Source: Microbacterium sp. SY138 (lineage in GTDB: Bacteria; Actinomycetota; Actinomycetes; Actinomycetales; Microbacteriaceae). From it: 64,000 nucleotides of DNA. Where the stretch lies: the NCBI RefSeq assembly GCF_039729145.1, contig NZ_CP155793.1, forward strand, positions 620,001 through 684,000, given 5' to 3'. Position 1 is the stretch's first letter. Each line of letters begins with the position of its first letter. A program made the position numbers and the translations under genes. Shown here one piece after another: positions 43,814-53,612 of this stretch. The notes beneath the pieces are model-generated. The model saw nothing but the letters and a program-made list of their open reading frames with translations, ran no database searches and had not been told where the DNA came from.

Positions 43814-45166
43814 ATGGGCGAGAGCCGGGTGAGTCTGCGCGTCATCGCCAGCTCGTTGCGCAAGTTCTGGTGGATGGTCGTGCTCTTCGGGGTCGTCGGG
43901 GCCGCGGGCTCCTACGGGTACGCCTCGCTGCAGACCCCGCTCTTCCAGGCGACGACCTCGCTCTACTTCGCTCTCAATCAGGGCACCAGCGCCTCCGACC
44001 TCAACCAGGGCTCTGTGTACACGCAGAGCCAGATGCTGTCCTTCGCGCAGCTCGCGACGAGCTCGCGGGTGCTCGATCCCGTCATCGAGGAGCTCGGTCT
44101 CGACACGACGCCGCGCGCTCTCGCGCGTGACATCGAGGTCACGATCCCGCAGAGCACCGTGACGCTGCGCATCACAGGGATCACCGATGACGCGAAGGCG
44201 GCCGCCGAGCTGGCCGACGCCGTGGCCGAACAACTCATCATCGTGGTCAAGGATGTGGCGCCGAAAGACCCACAGGGCGAATCCACGATCACCGCTCAGG
44301 TGATCGATGATGCCGTCGTGCCCGAGTTCCAGTTCACACCGAGCAAGCCTCGCGACGCCCTCCTCGGAGGTTTCCTGGGTGGCGTCCTCGGACTCGCCAT
44401 CGCGGCGTTGATCGGTGTGCTCGACACCCGCATGCGCACCGAGGAGACGCTGACCGAGGCGGGCGGCGACCCTGTGCTGGGCGTCGTCTCGAAGTCTCCG
44501 CTGCTGGCCATGCGCGGTATCGCTGTGGCCCAGGAGCCGCTGGGCCACACCTCCGAGGAGTTCCGTCGCATCCGCTCGGCGCTCGCCTACGCGAACGTCT
44601 CCTCACGGGTGAAGGTGCTGCTGGTGACGTCGGGCATGCCGTCCGAGGGCAAGTCGACCGTCTCGGTGAATCTCGCCATGACGCTCGCCGGGCTGCGCAA
44701 CTCCGTCCTGCTGATCGACGCCGATATGCGGCGGCCGCGGGCTCACGAGCACGCCGGCATCGACGGCTCGATCGGACTCACGAGCGTGCTGCTCGACGAG
44801 GTCGAGTTCGAGGTGGCCAAGCACAGCGTGGCAGACAGCACACTCGACATCCTCCCCGCCGGCACCATCCCGCCGAATCCTGCGGAGTTGCTCACCTCCG
44901 CTCGCATGGCGCAGCTGCTCGACTTCGCTGCGGCGGAGTACGACTACGTCGTGATCGATTCTCCGCCCATCCTGAGCGTGGCGGACGCGAACCTCTTCGC
45001 CACCCAGACCGACGGCGTGATCCTCGTGGTCGACGCGACCAAGACCCGTCGCGCCGCCCTCGCGAAGAGCGTCAAGTCGCTCGAATCGGGTGGCGCGCGC
45101 ATCCTCGGCACCGTCCTGAACCGTGCTCGTCCGGATCGACACCGCAGCGAGTACTACAGCGACTGA
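43814..45166 (+). CDS. Wzc-like polysaccharide co-polymerase/tyrosine autokinase
   Basis: A 450-aa protein. An N-terminal Wzz-type domain has a helix at about 18-38 and a second at about 178-198. The C-terminal kinase half has Walker A SGMPSEGKSTVSVN (about 273), Walker A' DADMRRP, Walker B DYVVIDSPP, and a short Tyr-containing tail RSEYYSD. Such proteins set chain length and are switched by cycles of tyrosine phosphorylation. ATG 43814 follows GGGGAG by 3 nt; TAGAAT at 43782-43787 is a likely -10 box. Confidence 0.93.
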   Translation: MGESRVSLRVIASSLRKFWWMVVLFGVVGAAGSYGYASLQTPLFQATTSLYFALNQGTSASDLNQGSVYTQSQMLSFAQLATSSRVLDPVIEELGLDTTPRALARDIEVTIPQSTVTLRITGITDDAKAAAELADAVAEQLIIVVKDVAPKDPQGESTITAQVIDDAVVPEFQFTPSKPRDALLGGFLGGVLGLAIAALIGVLDTRMRTEETLTEAGGDPVLGVVSKSPLLAMRGIAVAQEPLGHTSEEFRRIRSALAYANVSSRVKVLLVTSGMPSEGKSTVSVNLAMTLAGLRNSVLLIDADMRRPRAHEHAGIDGSIGLTSVLLDEVEFEVAKHSVADSTLDILPAGTIPPNPAELLTSARMAQLLDFAAAEYDYVVIDSPPILSVADANLFATQTDGVILVVDATKTRRAALAKSVKSLESGGARILGTVLNRARPDRHRSEYYSD

Positions 45167-45167
45167 C

Positions 45168-45193
45168 GCGGTGCCTCGACGCGGAGACACCGC
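45168..45193 (+). terminator. Hairpin after the tyrosine kinase gene
   Basis: Arms GCGGTGCCTC and GGAGACACCGC around GACGC, one mismatch, starting 2 nt after the stop. There is no clear U-run, so termination is only likely. The remaining ~160 bp before the next gene hold its promoter region, with TAAACT at 45302-45307. Confidence 0.45.
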
Positions 45194-45358
45194 GCAGGCG
45201 ACGGAGTATATCGGTGTGACGCTGTGTTCGTTTGTCTTTGCCCCGGTAGCCGGGTATTCTTCATGAGTTGCGAGGGGGACTCGCTCTTTGCTGCCGGGGT
45301 CTAAACTGCGGCGGAGATGCGGGGTGATCATGAATCTGCCCCAGAAGACGGTGACATC

Positions 45359-48064
45359 GTGTCCACTCCGTTCCTCGATCTCGCATCACGCGAGTCCGCG
45401 ACTCCGCCTCGGCGACGCTCTCGAAAGCTCCTCGCAGGTGCACTGACGGCCACCCTTGCGCTCACTGCCGCGCTGACAACCGTTCCGTCGTCGGCATTGG
45501 CCGACGACGCCGTGACTCTCGCACAGTCCCAGGCATCGGCGGACACCCCGGTCATCGACGATGACATGGATCGCGCCGTCGGCTCCGGATGGGGCTCGTC
45601 GCCCGAGGGGCCCTGGCGCGTCGTGGAGGGAACGGCGAGCGTGACAGGCGCGCAGGCCCTGCTCGCGAGCCGCAAGCCCGGCATCACCGCCCGAGCGACC
45701 GTCGACGGTGTCGCCGCGACCGACGTGGACAGCCGCTTCTCGCTGACCGTCCCCGAGCTTCCGGTGGGAGGGCCGCTCTACCTCTCCCAGGCTGTCCGCG
45801 TGTCCGGTGCCGACTCCTATGGGGTGCGTGTGCGCGTGCATCCCGACGGCTCTGCCTATGTGTCGATCGTGCGTCTCACGGACCTCATGCGCGTGCAGCA
45901 CCTCAGCGAGCGCAGACTCCCGCTCACGGTGACGGGCGACACCACGCTGACCGTGGCACTCAGCGTCACCGGCACGAGCCCGGTGGAGTTGGGCGCCAAG
46001 GCCTGGGAATCGGGTGCTGCGGAGCCGACTGACTGGCAGGTGACGTACTCCGACGATTCGGCTGACCGGATCCAGGCGGCGGGTGGCTACGCCTTCTCGC
46101 TCTACACGTCTTCGGGTGCTCGGACCGCCGTTCCGGTCGGAATCGACGACGTCTCAGTCACCACTCCCACCACGGTGCCGGAACCTTCCACCGAGCCCAC
46201 GCCTGCGCCGGAGCCGACGCCTGCGCCGGAGCCCACGCCTGCGCCGGAGCCGACACCATCCCCGTCGCCCGAGCCGACGGCCTCGCCGACTCCGGCTCCT
46301 ACGCCGAGTCCGACGCCGACTCCGACTCCGACTCCGACACCGGCGCCCGAGCCCGAGCCGGTGCCGCCGGGAACGCCGGAGGGCGTGCGCGGGACTCCCG
46401 GTGCCCATGCGCCCGGAACGCTCGCCTACGACGCCCCGGCGACGGCGGTCTATGTCTCTCCCTCGGGAGTCGACGGAGCCTCGGGAACCAAGAACTCGCC
46501 CGTCAAGACGGTCGCTGCCGCGCTGCGCGTCGTTCCGAACGGAGGGACGATCGTCCTGCGCGGCGGTGCCTACCACGAGGAGATCGTGGTGCCCGCGCAG
46601 AAGCGGGTCACGATCCAACCGGCACCGAACGAGTCGGTCTGGCTCGACGGTGCGAAGCCGGTCACGGGGTGGAAGGCCTCGGGACGCACATGGGTCGTCG
46701 AGGGCTGGAACACGGCTCTCGACGCCAGTCCGACCTACACCAAGGGGGCGCCGGACAACACTCAGGCCGAGTGGCGCTTCGTCGATCCGGCCCACCCGAT
46801 GGCCGCACACCCCGACCAGGTCTGGGTCGCCGGGGTGCAGCTGCGGGAGGTGGCCTCTGCATCGCAGGTCTCGGACGGCACCTTCTTCGTCGATGATGCG
46901 GCCAAGCGCCTGGTGATCGGAACGAACCCCACGGGCGCATCCGTCGAGGCGAGCGTGCTCACGCAGGCTCTGTCGATCCGCTCGGCAGGCAGCGAGGTGC
47001 GTGGAATCGGCGTGCGCCGCTACGCCACCAGCGTTCCGCAGATGGGCACCGTGATCGCGGCAGCCCCGAACGTCGCGCTCACCGACGTGACCATCCGCGA
47101 CAACTCGACGACGGGCTTCTACTCGTGGGCCCCCGGGACGACGCTGACCCGCGTGTCGTTGATCGGGAACGGCCTGCTCGGAGGAGGGGCTTCGCAGGCG
47201 GATGGGCTCAGAGTGACCCAGATGCTCTCGGTGGGCAACAACATGGAGCACTTCAACGATTCCCCGGTCTCCGGCGCCTTCAAGGTCACGCGGACTCGCG
47301 GGGTGACGGTGACGGACAGCGCATTCACCGGCAACGACGGACGAGGACCGTGGTTCGACGAATCGGTGCTCGACATCGCGTTCACAGGCAACGACGTGAT
47401 CGGCAACACCGGCCACGGCGTCATGGTCGAACTGTCGGAGCGGGCCGTGGTGGCCGACAATGTCATCGCCCGAAACGGCGAGTTCGGGCTGTTCGTGCTC
47501 AATTCCGGCAATGTGAAGATCTGGAACAACACCTTCGTCGGCAACGGCAACCGGAACATCAGCATCGGGATGGATGCCCGACGCGCGTCCGACCCGAACA
47601 CGCCTGGCCACGACCCGCGCACACGGTACGCGCCGCAGGCCTCCTGGATCGTGCGCAACGTCGTGATGTCGAACAACGTCATGGCAGAGAGCGCCGGAAA
47701 CTGCCTGGTCTGCGTGCAGGACTTCTCCATGCAGTACACCGGGTCCCAGATGGTGTCGAGCGTCAACGGGAACCTCTACCAGCGCACATCGCCGGGGACG
47801 CCCCGATGGTTCTCCGCGTGGTCGAAGGGATCGGTCTCCAGGGACCCCGCCGTGAGCGATACGCTCGCCGGGTTCACGGCCACGACGGGTCAGGACCGTC
47901 GTTCGCAGTTCATCGAGGGTGCTCCGGTCGTCGATGGCTCATTCGCGCTGCTTCCGCCGTTCGCCGCCGCCCAGGGCTCAGTTGCCGTCCCGGTGCCGTC
48001 TGATATCGCCTCAGTATCACGACTCCCCGGCAGCAGCACGACGCTGGGGGCCCTGCCCCGGTGA
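45359..48064 (+). CDS. Secreted right-handed beta-helix protein
   Basis: A 901-aa protein from GTG 45359 (ATG 45317 in frame is the alternative). Twin-Arg-free signal peptide: [21 protein letters not shown], cleavage near SALA-DD. Residues about 60-270 match the ~200-residue domain found twice in the giant protein at 37742 ([14 protein letters not shown] start, [12 protein letters not shown] near the end). A Pro/Glu/Thr linker follows at about 270-345. Residues about 350-860 are a parallel beta-helix with a pectate-lyase-like start ([33 protein letters not shown]). Likely binds or cleaves polysaccharide outside the cell; catalytic residues were not identified. Confidence 0.86.
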   Translation: MSTPFLDLASRESATPPRRRSRKLLAGALTATLALTAALTTVPSSALADDAVTLAQSQASADTPVIDDDMDRAVGSGWGSSPEGPWRVVEGTASVTGAQALLASRKPGITARATVDGVAATDVDSRFSLTVPELPVGGPLYLSQAVRVSGADSYGVRVRVHPDGSAYVSIVRLTDLMRVQHLSERRLPLTVTGDTTLTVALSVTGTSPVELGAKAWESGAAEPTDWQVTYSDDSADRIQAAGGYAFSLYTSSGARTAVPVGIDDVSVTTPTTVPEPSTEPTPAPEPTPAPEPTPAPEPTPSPSPEPTASPTPAPTPSPTPTPTPTPTPAPEPEPVPPGTPEGVRGTPGAHAPGTLAYDAPATAVYVSPSGVDGASGTKNSPVKTVAAALRVVPNGGTIVLRGGAYHEEIVVPAQKRVTIQPAPNESVWLDGAKPVTGWKASGRTWVVEGWNTALDASPTYTKGAPDNTQAEWRFVDPAHPMAAHPDQVWVAGVQLREVASASQVSDGTFFVDDAAKRLVIGTNPTGASVEASVLTQALSIRSAGSEVRGIGVRRYATSVPQMGTVIAAAPNVALTDVTIRDNSTTGFYSWAPGTTLTRVSLIGNGLLGGGASQADGLRVTQMLSVGNNMEHFNDSPVSGAFKVTRTRGVTVTDSAFTGNDGRGPWFDESVLDIAFTGNDVIGNTGHGVMVELSERAVVADNVIARNGEFGLFVLNSGNVKIWNNTFVGNGNRNISIGMDARRASDPNTPGHDPRTRYAPQASWIVRNVVMSNNVMAESAGNCLVCVQDFSMQYTGSQMVSSVNGNLYQRTSPGTPRWFSAWSKGSVSRDPAVSDTLAGFTATTGQDRRSQFIEGAPVVDGSFALLPPFAAAQGSVAVPVPSDIASVSRLPGSSTTLGALPR
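46190..46370 (+). repeat. Short tandem repeats coding for a Pro-rich linker
   Basis: Repeats of about 18 bp (GAGCCCACGCCTGCGCCG type) pass into CCGACTCCGACT repeats, encoding EPTPAP and SPTPTP units between the two domains of the beta-helix protein. This is a linker, and its length may vary between strains. Confidence 0.75.
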
Positions 48065-48074
48065 CGATGTAAGC

Positions 48075-49385
48075 ATGGGCTCTCTTCTCGCCGTCGGCGC
48101 GCGTGCGCTGACGATGGTCATCGCGCTGGTCTGCGGCGTCCTCACGACCCGGATGATCATCGGTGGTGCCGGCGTCGACAGCTTCGCCCTGTACACGCTG
48201 CTGACGACGATCCCCTCTCTGCTCACGTTCACCGACCTCGGCAGCGGGGCGGTTCTGGTCAACGCGGTCGCGACGAGCGAGAACGTGCGTACAGACGAGA
48301 AGCTGCGATATCAGCTCACATCGGTCGGCCGCGTTCTGCTGATGTTCGCGGCGACGGCGATGGCGATCAACACGATCCTCGTGCTCACCGGAGCCTGGGA
48401 GCTGGTGTTCGGCGAAGCAGGCGGTCGCCCCGGCGCTTCGCTGGCCGCGTTCTACTGCGTCACCATCTTCTGCCTCGGCATCCCCCTCGGGGTCTGGGCG
48501 CGGATCATGCTGGGGCAGCGCCGCAACCACATCGTCATCCTCCTCCAGGGCCTGATCTCACCCCTGACCATGACCGGTGTCTGGCTGATGCTGACGTTCG
48601 GCGGTGAGAACCTTCACTCCTTCGTCGCCATCGCCTCTTTCGCGGCCTCCTTCATCGTCTCGCTGCTCGGCATCCTCATCACGGCGCGCACGACGTCCCC
48701 CCTGATTCCCGCGGCTGCGCGGATGGTCCTGCGCCCTCGGCGGTATCCGGGAGTCCGGGTGATGGACGTGGGGTGGCCGATGCTGGCGCAGATGGTGACC
48801 TATCCCATCGCCGTGGGCTCCCAGCGGTACGTGATCGCCCAGCTCGGCGGTCCCACCGATGTGGCGGAGTACGGAGTGGCGGGACAGGTCTTCTTCGCGC
48901 TCAACGGACTGGTGATGGCGGGTGGACTCGCGCTCTGGCCCCATTTCGCGAAGAGTCGCCACGACGGCGATCTCCGGCGCGGACCGTTCCTGCTGTCGGT
49001 CCTGTTCGCGTCCGCCATCGCCGTCGCGACCGTGATGGTGTGGCTCGTCGGTCCGTGGCTGTTCGGCTTCATCACGCAGGGTGAGCTCACCGTGCGGCCG
49101 AGCACGATCTTCGCGTTCGGTCTGATGATCATGATGACCGCGGCGGTGTACCCCCTGGGCATGTTCATCATGGACAAGCCGGGCATCCGCTTCCAGGTGA
49201 TCCCCACGCTGAGCATGGCCGCCGTCGGCATCACGCTCTCGTTCGTGCTGACCCCGGTGCTGGGGATCGCGGGACCGTTGATCGGCGTCGCCTTCGCGCT
49301 CGTCGTCTGCCAGCTGATCCCGTTCTCGATCTACATCGTCCGGAACAAGAAGCGGCTGACGGTCGGAGATCTCGACCCGGTGTAG
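48075..49385 (+). CDS. Wzx-like polysaccharide flippase (MATE/MOP superfamily)
   Basis: A 436-aa membrane protein with about 12-13 helices. The N-terminal LLAVGARALTMVIALVCGVLTTRMII and the following FALYTLLTTIPSLLTFTDLG are typical of PST/MOP exporters that move lipid-linked repeat units across the membrane. Starts 10 nt after the beta-helix gene. With the polymerase at 42448 and the sugar transferase at 51777 it completes a Wzx/Wzy-type pathway. Confidence 0.85.
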   Translation: MGSLLAVGARALTMVIALVCGVLTTRMIIGGAGVDSFALYTLLTTIPSLLTFTDLGSGAVLVNAVATSENVRTDEKLRYQLTSVGRVLLMFAATAMAINTILVLTGAWELVFGEAGGRPGASLAAFYCVTIFCLGIPLGVWARIMLGQRRNHIVILLQGLISPLTMTGVWLMLTFGGENLHSFVAIASFAASFIVSLLGILITARTTSPLIPAAARMVLRPRRYPGVRVMDVGWPMLAQMVTYPIAVGSQRYVIAQLGGPTDVAEYGVAGQVFFALNGLVMAGGLALWPHFAKSRHDGDLRRGPFLLSVLFASAIAVATVMVWLVGPWLFGFITQGELTVRPSTIFAFGLMIMMTAAVYPLGMFIMDKPGIRFQVIPTLSMAAVGITLSFVLTPVLGIAGPLIGVAFALVVCQLIPFSIYIVRNKKRLTVGDLDPV

Positions 49386-49405
49386 TCCGATCCGGGCGGA
49401 TCGAC

Positions 49406-49428
49406 GCCGGCGACAGTGTGTCGGCGGC
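49406..49428. terminator. Bidirectional hairpin between convergent flippase and GT genes
   Basis: GCCGGCGACA and TGTCGGCGGC with a 3-nt loop and one mismatch, in the 45-bp gap between converging stops. Confidence 0.5.
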
Positions 49429-49430
49429 CG

Positions 49431-50567
49431 TCAGCTCAGGACGTGCGCTGTGATGCTCGAGCGATAGACAGCGGGAGCGTGTCGACGGAGTGCCTCTGCG
49501 CGGCTGTCCGCGACGCTCGAGACCATCTCGTCCCAGCGGGTGTCGATATCGGTCAGGGCCGTTGCGATGGAGTCGGGGTCGCCCGCGGTGACGAGCTGCG
49601 CAGTGCCGTAGCCGCCTGCTGCTTCCCGAAGACCGCTGCTGTCGCTGGCGATCACGGGGCGCAGGGCGAGGATCCCCTCGACGGCGGTGTTCCCGAAGGG
49701 CTCGTCGATCCGCGAGGGGACGAGGAGCACATCGGTCTTCTCCAGGAACGGCCAGATGTCGGTGTGGAACCCGGCGAAGTCGACGGAGACCCCGGCATCG
49801 GCTGCCTGTGCCCGCAACTCGGCCTCGAACCACTCGTAGCCTTCGAAGACCGCGCCGAGAAGGGTCACGTCCACAGCGCGTCCGGCGGCGTGCAGTCGGG
49901 AAGCCGCCTCGATCACGAGATCGGGCCCCTTGCGAGGGGAGAGACGTCCGATGTAGAGCACACGGAGCGGCCCGTCGGTGTGGGGGCGGGGCGATACCGG
50001 ATGCGAGGGAGAGGCGACGCCGTTGTAGACGACGTGTGAGCGCCGGGCGAGGGCGGGCAGCGCGGCGTGGATCGTGTCCAGACTGAATCGGCTGTTCACC
50101 AGGGTGCGGTGGGAGGCCAGGTGCGGGGAGTAGAGGATGCCGTTGACGAGCCGGTTTCCCGAAGCCTCGGCCTCATGGACGTGGCTCACCGTTCGGATGC
50201 CCCGCAGCCGGGCGATCAGCGGCCATTCGGGGATGATGATCGTCGACACGTAGACGACGTCCGGGCGTAGGTGGCCGAGCAGGCGCCACGCGGCACCGAG
50301 GCCACGGAAGGTGTCACGGAAGAGTTTGGGCAGCCCTCGGGGCGTCAGGAGGACCTTGCGCAGCACGAGCATCGGGACGATGACGACCTCGACCCCGGCA
50401 GCACGCAGTTCCTTCACGAGGAGCCCGGAGCTCGGAAGCGCGACGACGACGCGCGCCCCGGACTCGACCAGGCCGATCGCGCTCTCCAGAAGCATGCGGT
50501 CGGAACCGAACAGCTCGGCACCCGGATGCACGAGCAGGACGGTGCGCTGCCCTCCGTTGCCGCTCAT
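49431..50567 (-). CDS. Family 4 glycosyltransferase
   Basis: A 378-aa GT-B enzyme. Start ATG 50567 overlaps the previous gene's stop (ATGA); the open frame further upstream is a shadow of that gene. Seen: LLVHPGAELFGSDRMLLE, SHVHEAEASGN, RVLYIGRLSPRKGPDLVIEA, FHTDIWPFLEKTDVLLVPSR and EPFGNTAVEGILALRPVIAS with the donor-binding Glu. Translationally coupled to the 50564 gene. Confidence 0.9.
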   Translation of the reverse strand: MSGNGGQRTVLLVHPGAELFGSDRMLLESAIGLVESGARVVVALPSSGLLVKELRAAGVEVVIVPMLVLRKVLLTPRGLPKLFRDTFRGLGAAWRLLGHLRPDVVYVSTIIIPEWPLIARLRGIRTVSHVHEAEASGNRLVNGILYSPHLASHRTLVNSRFSLDTIHAALPALARRSHVVYNGVASPSHPVSPRPHTDGPLRVLYIGRLSPRKGPDLVIEAASRLHAAGRAVDVTLLGAVFEGYEWFEAELRAQAADAGVSVDFAGFHTDIWPFLEKTDVLLVPSRIDEPFGNTAVEGILALRPVIASDSSGLREAAGGYGTAQLVTAGDPDSIATALTDIDTRWDEMVSSVADSRAEALRRHAPAVYRSSITAHVLS

Positions 50568-51772
50568 GAGCCGTCCGCTCCGGCGTCTGCCGCGGCGGGA
50601 GCGGGGGCCCAGTCCGTCTGTCGGCGACGTGCTCGTCGCGCCGATGGGTGGATGGTCGCACGCTCGGCGATCCGATGCGCGAGCGTTTCGTACTCGTCCG
50701 CGACGTCGTCCCAGAGGAACCGGGTGCGGGCGATCTCCCGCACCGCCGTGCCCCGTGCCGCGGCGAACGCCGGATCGGCCTCGGCCGCCACGACGTGCGC
50801 AGCGACATCGGCGGCGTCGGCGAAGAACCACCCGTTGCCGTCGAGTACTTCGCGGTTGAAGGGAACGTCGAAGCCGATCACGGCGGTCCCGGCCCCCATG
50901 GCCCGAAGGAGCGAGGGATTGGTCCCGCCCACGGAATGTCCGTGTACGTAGGTGAGCGCATTCGCGTACAGCGCGTCGAGCAGTTCCTGGTCGTACACGC
51001 CACCGACGAGGCGGATCCGTTCGTCGCCATCGGCCACGCGCTGTATCTCCTGGGTGTATCCCGCGCTGTACGGCGCGGAGCCCACGACCACGAGAGGGAG
51101 CTTCGCGTCGCTGTCTCGGTAGCCCTCCACGATCTCCAGCACGTGATTCTCCGGCTCGAACCGCGCCACGACGAGGTGATAGCCCTTCGTGCTGAGCCCC
51201 ATCTCGGCCACGCCGCGTTCGGGAAGCTCGTCGAGGATGGGGGCGCCGTAGCGGATGAGTTCGGTGGGCACATCGAACTGGTGCCGGTAATAGTCGGCGA
51301 TCCCCGGCGCATCGGCGATCAGAGCATCTGCCGTGCGTACCCCGAACTGCTCGGCCCAGCGGTAGTAGGCCTTGCCTCGTGGCCCCCATTTGGAGCGTCG
51401 CCATTCGAGACCGTCCATGTGCAGCGCGACCGGTGCACGACGCAGCCGGAAGAGGGGCAGGAACGGCGAGTTGGCCGCGTTGAAGACGAACGTCGCGTCG
51501 GGACGCCGGCGGAACACGAGGTGCAACGCCGACAGCCCGGTGTGGCTCAGCGTCTCGATCTGCTTCACGGGGACGGCAGGAAGATGCACGACCCTCATGC
51601 CGAGGTACTCCTTCTCACGCCGCTCGGAGCCGCGGGTGTACACGACGACATCGTGTCCGCGGTCCGCGAGTCGGCGTCCGACCTCTTCGATGGCGGTTTC
51701 GAAACCGCCGTAGGCCGCGGGCACTCCTCGGGTCCCCACCATCGCGATGGTGAGGCGGTTCGAATTGCTCAT
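50564..51772 (-). CDS. DUF1972-type family 4 glycosyltransferase (rhamnosyltransferase-like)
   Basis: A 402-aa GT-B enzyme. The N-terminus TIAMVGTRGVPAAYGGFETAIEEV is typical of DUF1972 glycosyltransferases of polysaccharide loci. Also seen: HMDGLEWRRSKWG, ELIRYGAP, HLVVARFEPENHV, HGHSVGGTNPSLLRAMGAG. An Ala/Pro tail ends it. Follows the initiating sugar transferase gene by 4 nt, so it likely adds the second sugar or a nearby one. Confidence 0.9.
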   Translation of the reverse strand: MSNSNRLTIAMVGTRGVPAAYGGFETAIEEVGRRLADRGHDVVVYTRGSERREKEYLGMRVVHLPAVPVKQIETLSHTGLSALHLVFRRRPDATFVFNAANSPFLPLFRLRRAPVALHMDGLEWRRSKWGPRGKAYYRWAEQFGVRTADALIADAPGIADYYRHQFDVPTELIRYGAPILDELPERGVAEMGLSTKGYHLVVARFEPENHVLEIVEGYRDSDAKLPLVVVGSAPYSAGYTQEIQRVADGDERIRLVGGVYDQELLDALYANALTYVHGHSVGGTNPSLLRAMGAGTAVIGFDVPFNREVLDGNGWFFADAADVAAHVVAAEADPAFAAARGTAVREIARTRFLWDDVADEYETLAHRIAERATIHPSARRARRRQTDWAPAPAAADAGADGS

Positions 51773-51776
51773 CCGA

Positions 51777-53303
51777 TCAGTATGCCCCGCTGGGCTGCAC
51801 CATGACCTTGGCGGTACGCCACATGATCTGCAGGTCGTTCATCACGGACCAGTTCTCGACGTACCGCAGGTCGAGGCGGACGCTCTCATCCCAGGAGAGG
51901 TCGCTTCGCCCGGAGACCTGCCACAGACCGGTGATGCCGGGCTTGATGTAGAGGCGCCGGAAGACGGTGCCGTCGTAGTCGGTGACCTCGCTGGGCAGCG
52001 GCGGGCGCGGCCCGACCACACTCATGTCGCCGATGAGGACGTTCCAGAACTGCGGCAGCTCATCGAGAGAGAGTTTGCGCAGAACCTTGCCGACGCGGGT
52101 GACGCGCGGGTCGTCCTTCATCTTGAAGAGGAGCCCGGCGCCCTGGTTCTGTTCCTTGAGGGCGGCGAGCTGCTGCTCGGCATCCGTCTTCATCGAGCGG
52201 AACTTGACCATCCTGAAGCGGCGACCGTCACGGCCGACGCGCTCCTGGAAGAAGAAGACCGGACCGGGGGAGTCCAGCTTGATGAGCACGGCGAGCACGG
52301 GAGCCAGCAGACCGATCGGGATCAGCGCCAGCGTCGCCACGGCGACGTCCAGTGCACGCTTCAGGAGGTGCTGGCCGCCTTCGTAGGTGGGGATCTGCAC
52401 CTGGATCAGCGGCAGGCCCTCCACCGGGGCGAAGGAGATGCGGGGACCCGCCACATCGGTGAGTCGGCTGGACAGCACGAGCTCGGCAGCGGTCCCTTCG
52501 AGCTGCCAGCTCAGCTGCTTGACGAACTCGGGCTCACCCTCGGGGCGGCTCGCCACGATGATCGTGTCTGCACCGACTTCGGCCGCGACCGACGACACGG
52601 AGTTCACGTTCCCCAGAACCGGGAACCTCGTGTCGTCGATCACGATGTCGCGCGCGTTGCCGTCGAGCAGCGTCGCGCCGACCACCTTGTAGCCGGATGC
52701 GCCGATCGGGTGCAGCGTCCGGACCACATACTCCACGTCGTCCCTGTTGCCGACGACGAGAGTGCGGGAGGCGAACCTCCCCTGGGAGCGCTGCTTCTGC
52801 AGCCAGTGGCGCCACAGCCACCTGGTCACCAGAAGAGTCAGCACACCGACGGGCAGCCCCAGCAGCAGCGTCAGTTGCATCGACTTCCATGCGAGCAGGA
52901 CCGCCACGATGGCGATGATCCCGAAGGCGAGTCCGGAGGCGTGCACGACGCCCCGATACTCGGTGGCACTAGCGCGGAACAACGCGGCGTCCCGCGTGTG
53001 CATCGCGCTGAGCATGAGGTACCACAGCGCGGCGAGCGGAATGCCGTCGCGCATGACCTCGAGCCCGGAGACGCCGGAGGCCAGCTGGACCGCTGCCGTC
53101 AGACCGAGCGCGAACAGGATGACAGCTGCATCCGTCGTCCGCAGACGCATCCGATAGCGACGCTCCCACTGACGGCGTCTTTCCAGAGTCGCCGAAGCAC
53201 GCGGTGTGACCACCGTGCGCGTCACCGACTTGGCAGCTCGCGGAGCCGCGACCGGCACGAAGCCCGTCCGAGCGATGCTCAGAGCATCCTCGACGGAAGT
53301 CAT
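51777..53303 (-). CDS. Undecaprenyl-phosphate sugar phosphotransferase (initiating enzyme)
   Basis: A 508-aa membrane protein of the WbaP/CpsE type. Four to five helices at about 50-170, a Rossmann-like middle domain ([20 protein letters not shown]), another helix at about 305-325 ([20 protein letters not shown]) and the catalytic domain ([48 protein letters not shown]). It transfers a sugar phosphate to undecaprenyl phosphate and so starts the repeat unit. First gene of the three-gene minus operon. Confidence 0.94.
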   Translation of the reverse strand: MTSVEDALSIARTGFVPVAAPRAAKSVTRTVVTPRASATLERRRQWERRYRMRLRTTDAAVILFALGLTAAVQLASGVSGLEVMRDGIPLAALWYLMLSAMHTRDAALFRASATEYRGVVHASGLAFGIIAIVAVLLAWKSMQLTLLLGLPVGVLTLLVTRWLWRHWLQKQRSQGRFASRTLVVGNRDDVEYVVRTLHPIGASGYKVVGATLLDGNARDIVIDDTRFPVLGNVNSVSSVAAEVGADTIIVASRPEGEPEFVKQLSWQLEGTAAELVLSSRLTDVAGPRISFAPVEGLPLIQVQIPTYEGGQHLLKRALDVAVATLALIPIGLLAPVLAVLIKLDSPGPVFFFQERVGRDGRRFRMVKFRSMKTDAEQQLAALKEQNQGAGLLFKMKDDPRVTRVGKVLRKLSLDELPQFWNVLIGDMSVVGPRPPLPSEVTDYDGTVFRRLYIKPGITGLWQVSGRSDLSWDESVRLDLRYVENWSVMNDLQIMWRTAKVMVQPSGAY

Positions 53304-53612
53304 GCCGAGGCCTCGTGAGCCGTGAATGTACGCAAAAATCCCCAGTGCGACATGTGTTTCCCCAGTTTCCCCAGACCATGAACCCCACGTTCACGGCATT
53401 CGTCTGCGTCCCGACCCCTCGGGTCCTGCTGAAACTCTCCGTGATTCCCACATCACGGAGTGCGTTCTCACCGTCCCACACGGTGAGCGCTGACAGCAGG
53501 CACTGCAGACCTGATCCACTGTAGCGGAACATCGTCGCCACGGGAAGGTAATTCTGGTGAATGGACGAACGGGGGCGGCGAGGAGCGCCTGGTCGGGGGC
53601 TATCCTGTCGCG
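53304..53612. other. Divergent intergenic region with CTGGGGA repeats
   Basis: 309 bp without a gene, between the minus-strand sugar transferase and the plus-strand LtrA gene. On the minus strand CTGGGGA occurs three times (53339-53345, 53359-53365, 53368-53374), 36 nt and more from the start codon, too far for a ribosome-binding site. Small inverted repeats are also visible (CTCCGTGA...TCACGGAG near 53436-53461, CTCACCGT...ACGGTGAG near 53467-53486). No coding potential seen. Confidence 0.6.

Noticed and set aside
46190..46370. Second repeat block examined as CRISPR or mobile element
   Set aside because: In-frame Pro/Glu/Thr codon repeats inside one gene; it is a protein linker.
49431..51404. 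A single 657-codon glycosyltransferase on the minus strand
   Set aside because: The N-terminal 279 codons are a shadow of the DUF1972 gene in another frame; ATG 50567 with ATGA overlap gives a normal 378-aa GT4 enzyme.
53339..53374. MraZ-type TGGGN repeats
   Set aside because: MraZ sites need regular 10-bp spacing; here spacing is 20 and 9 bp and the other leaders are irregular too.
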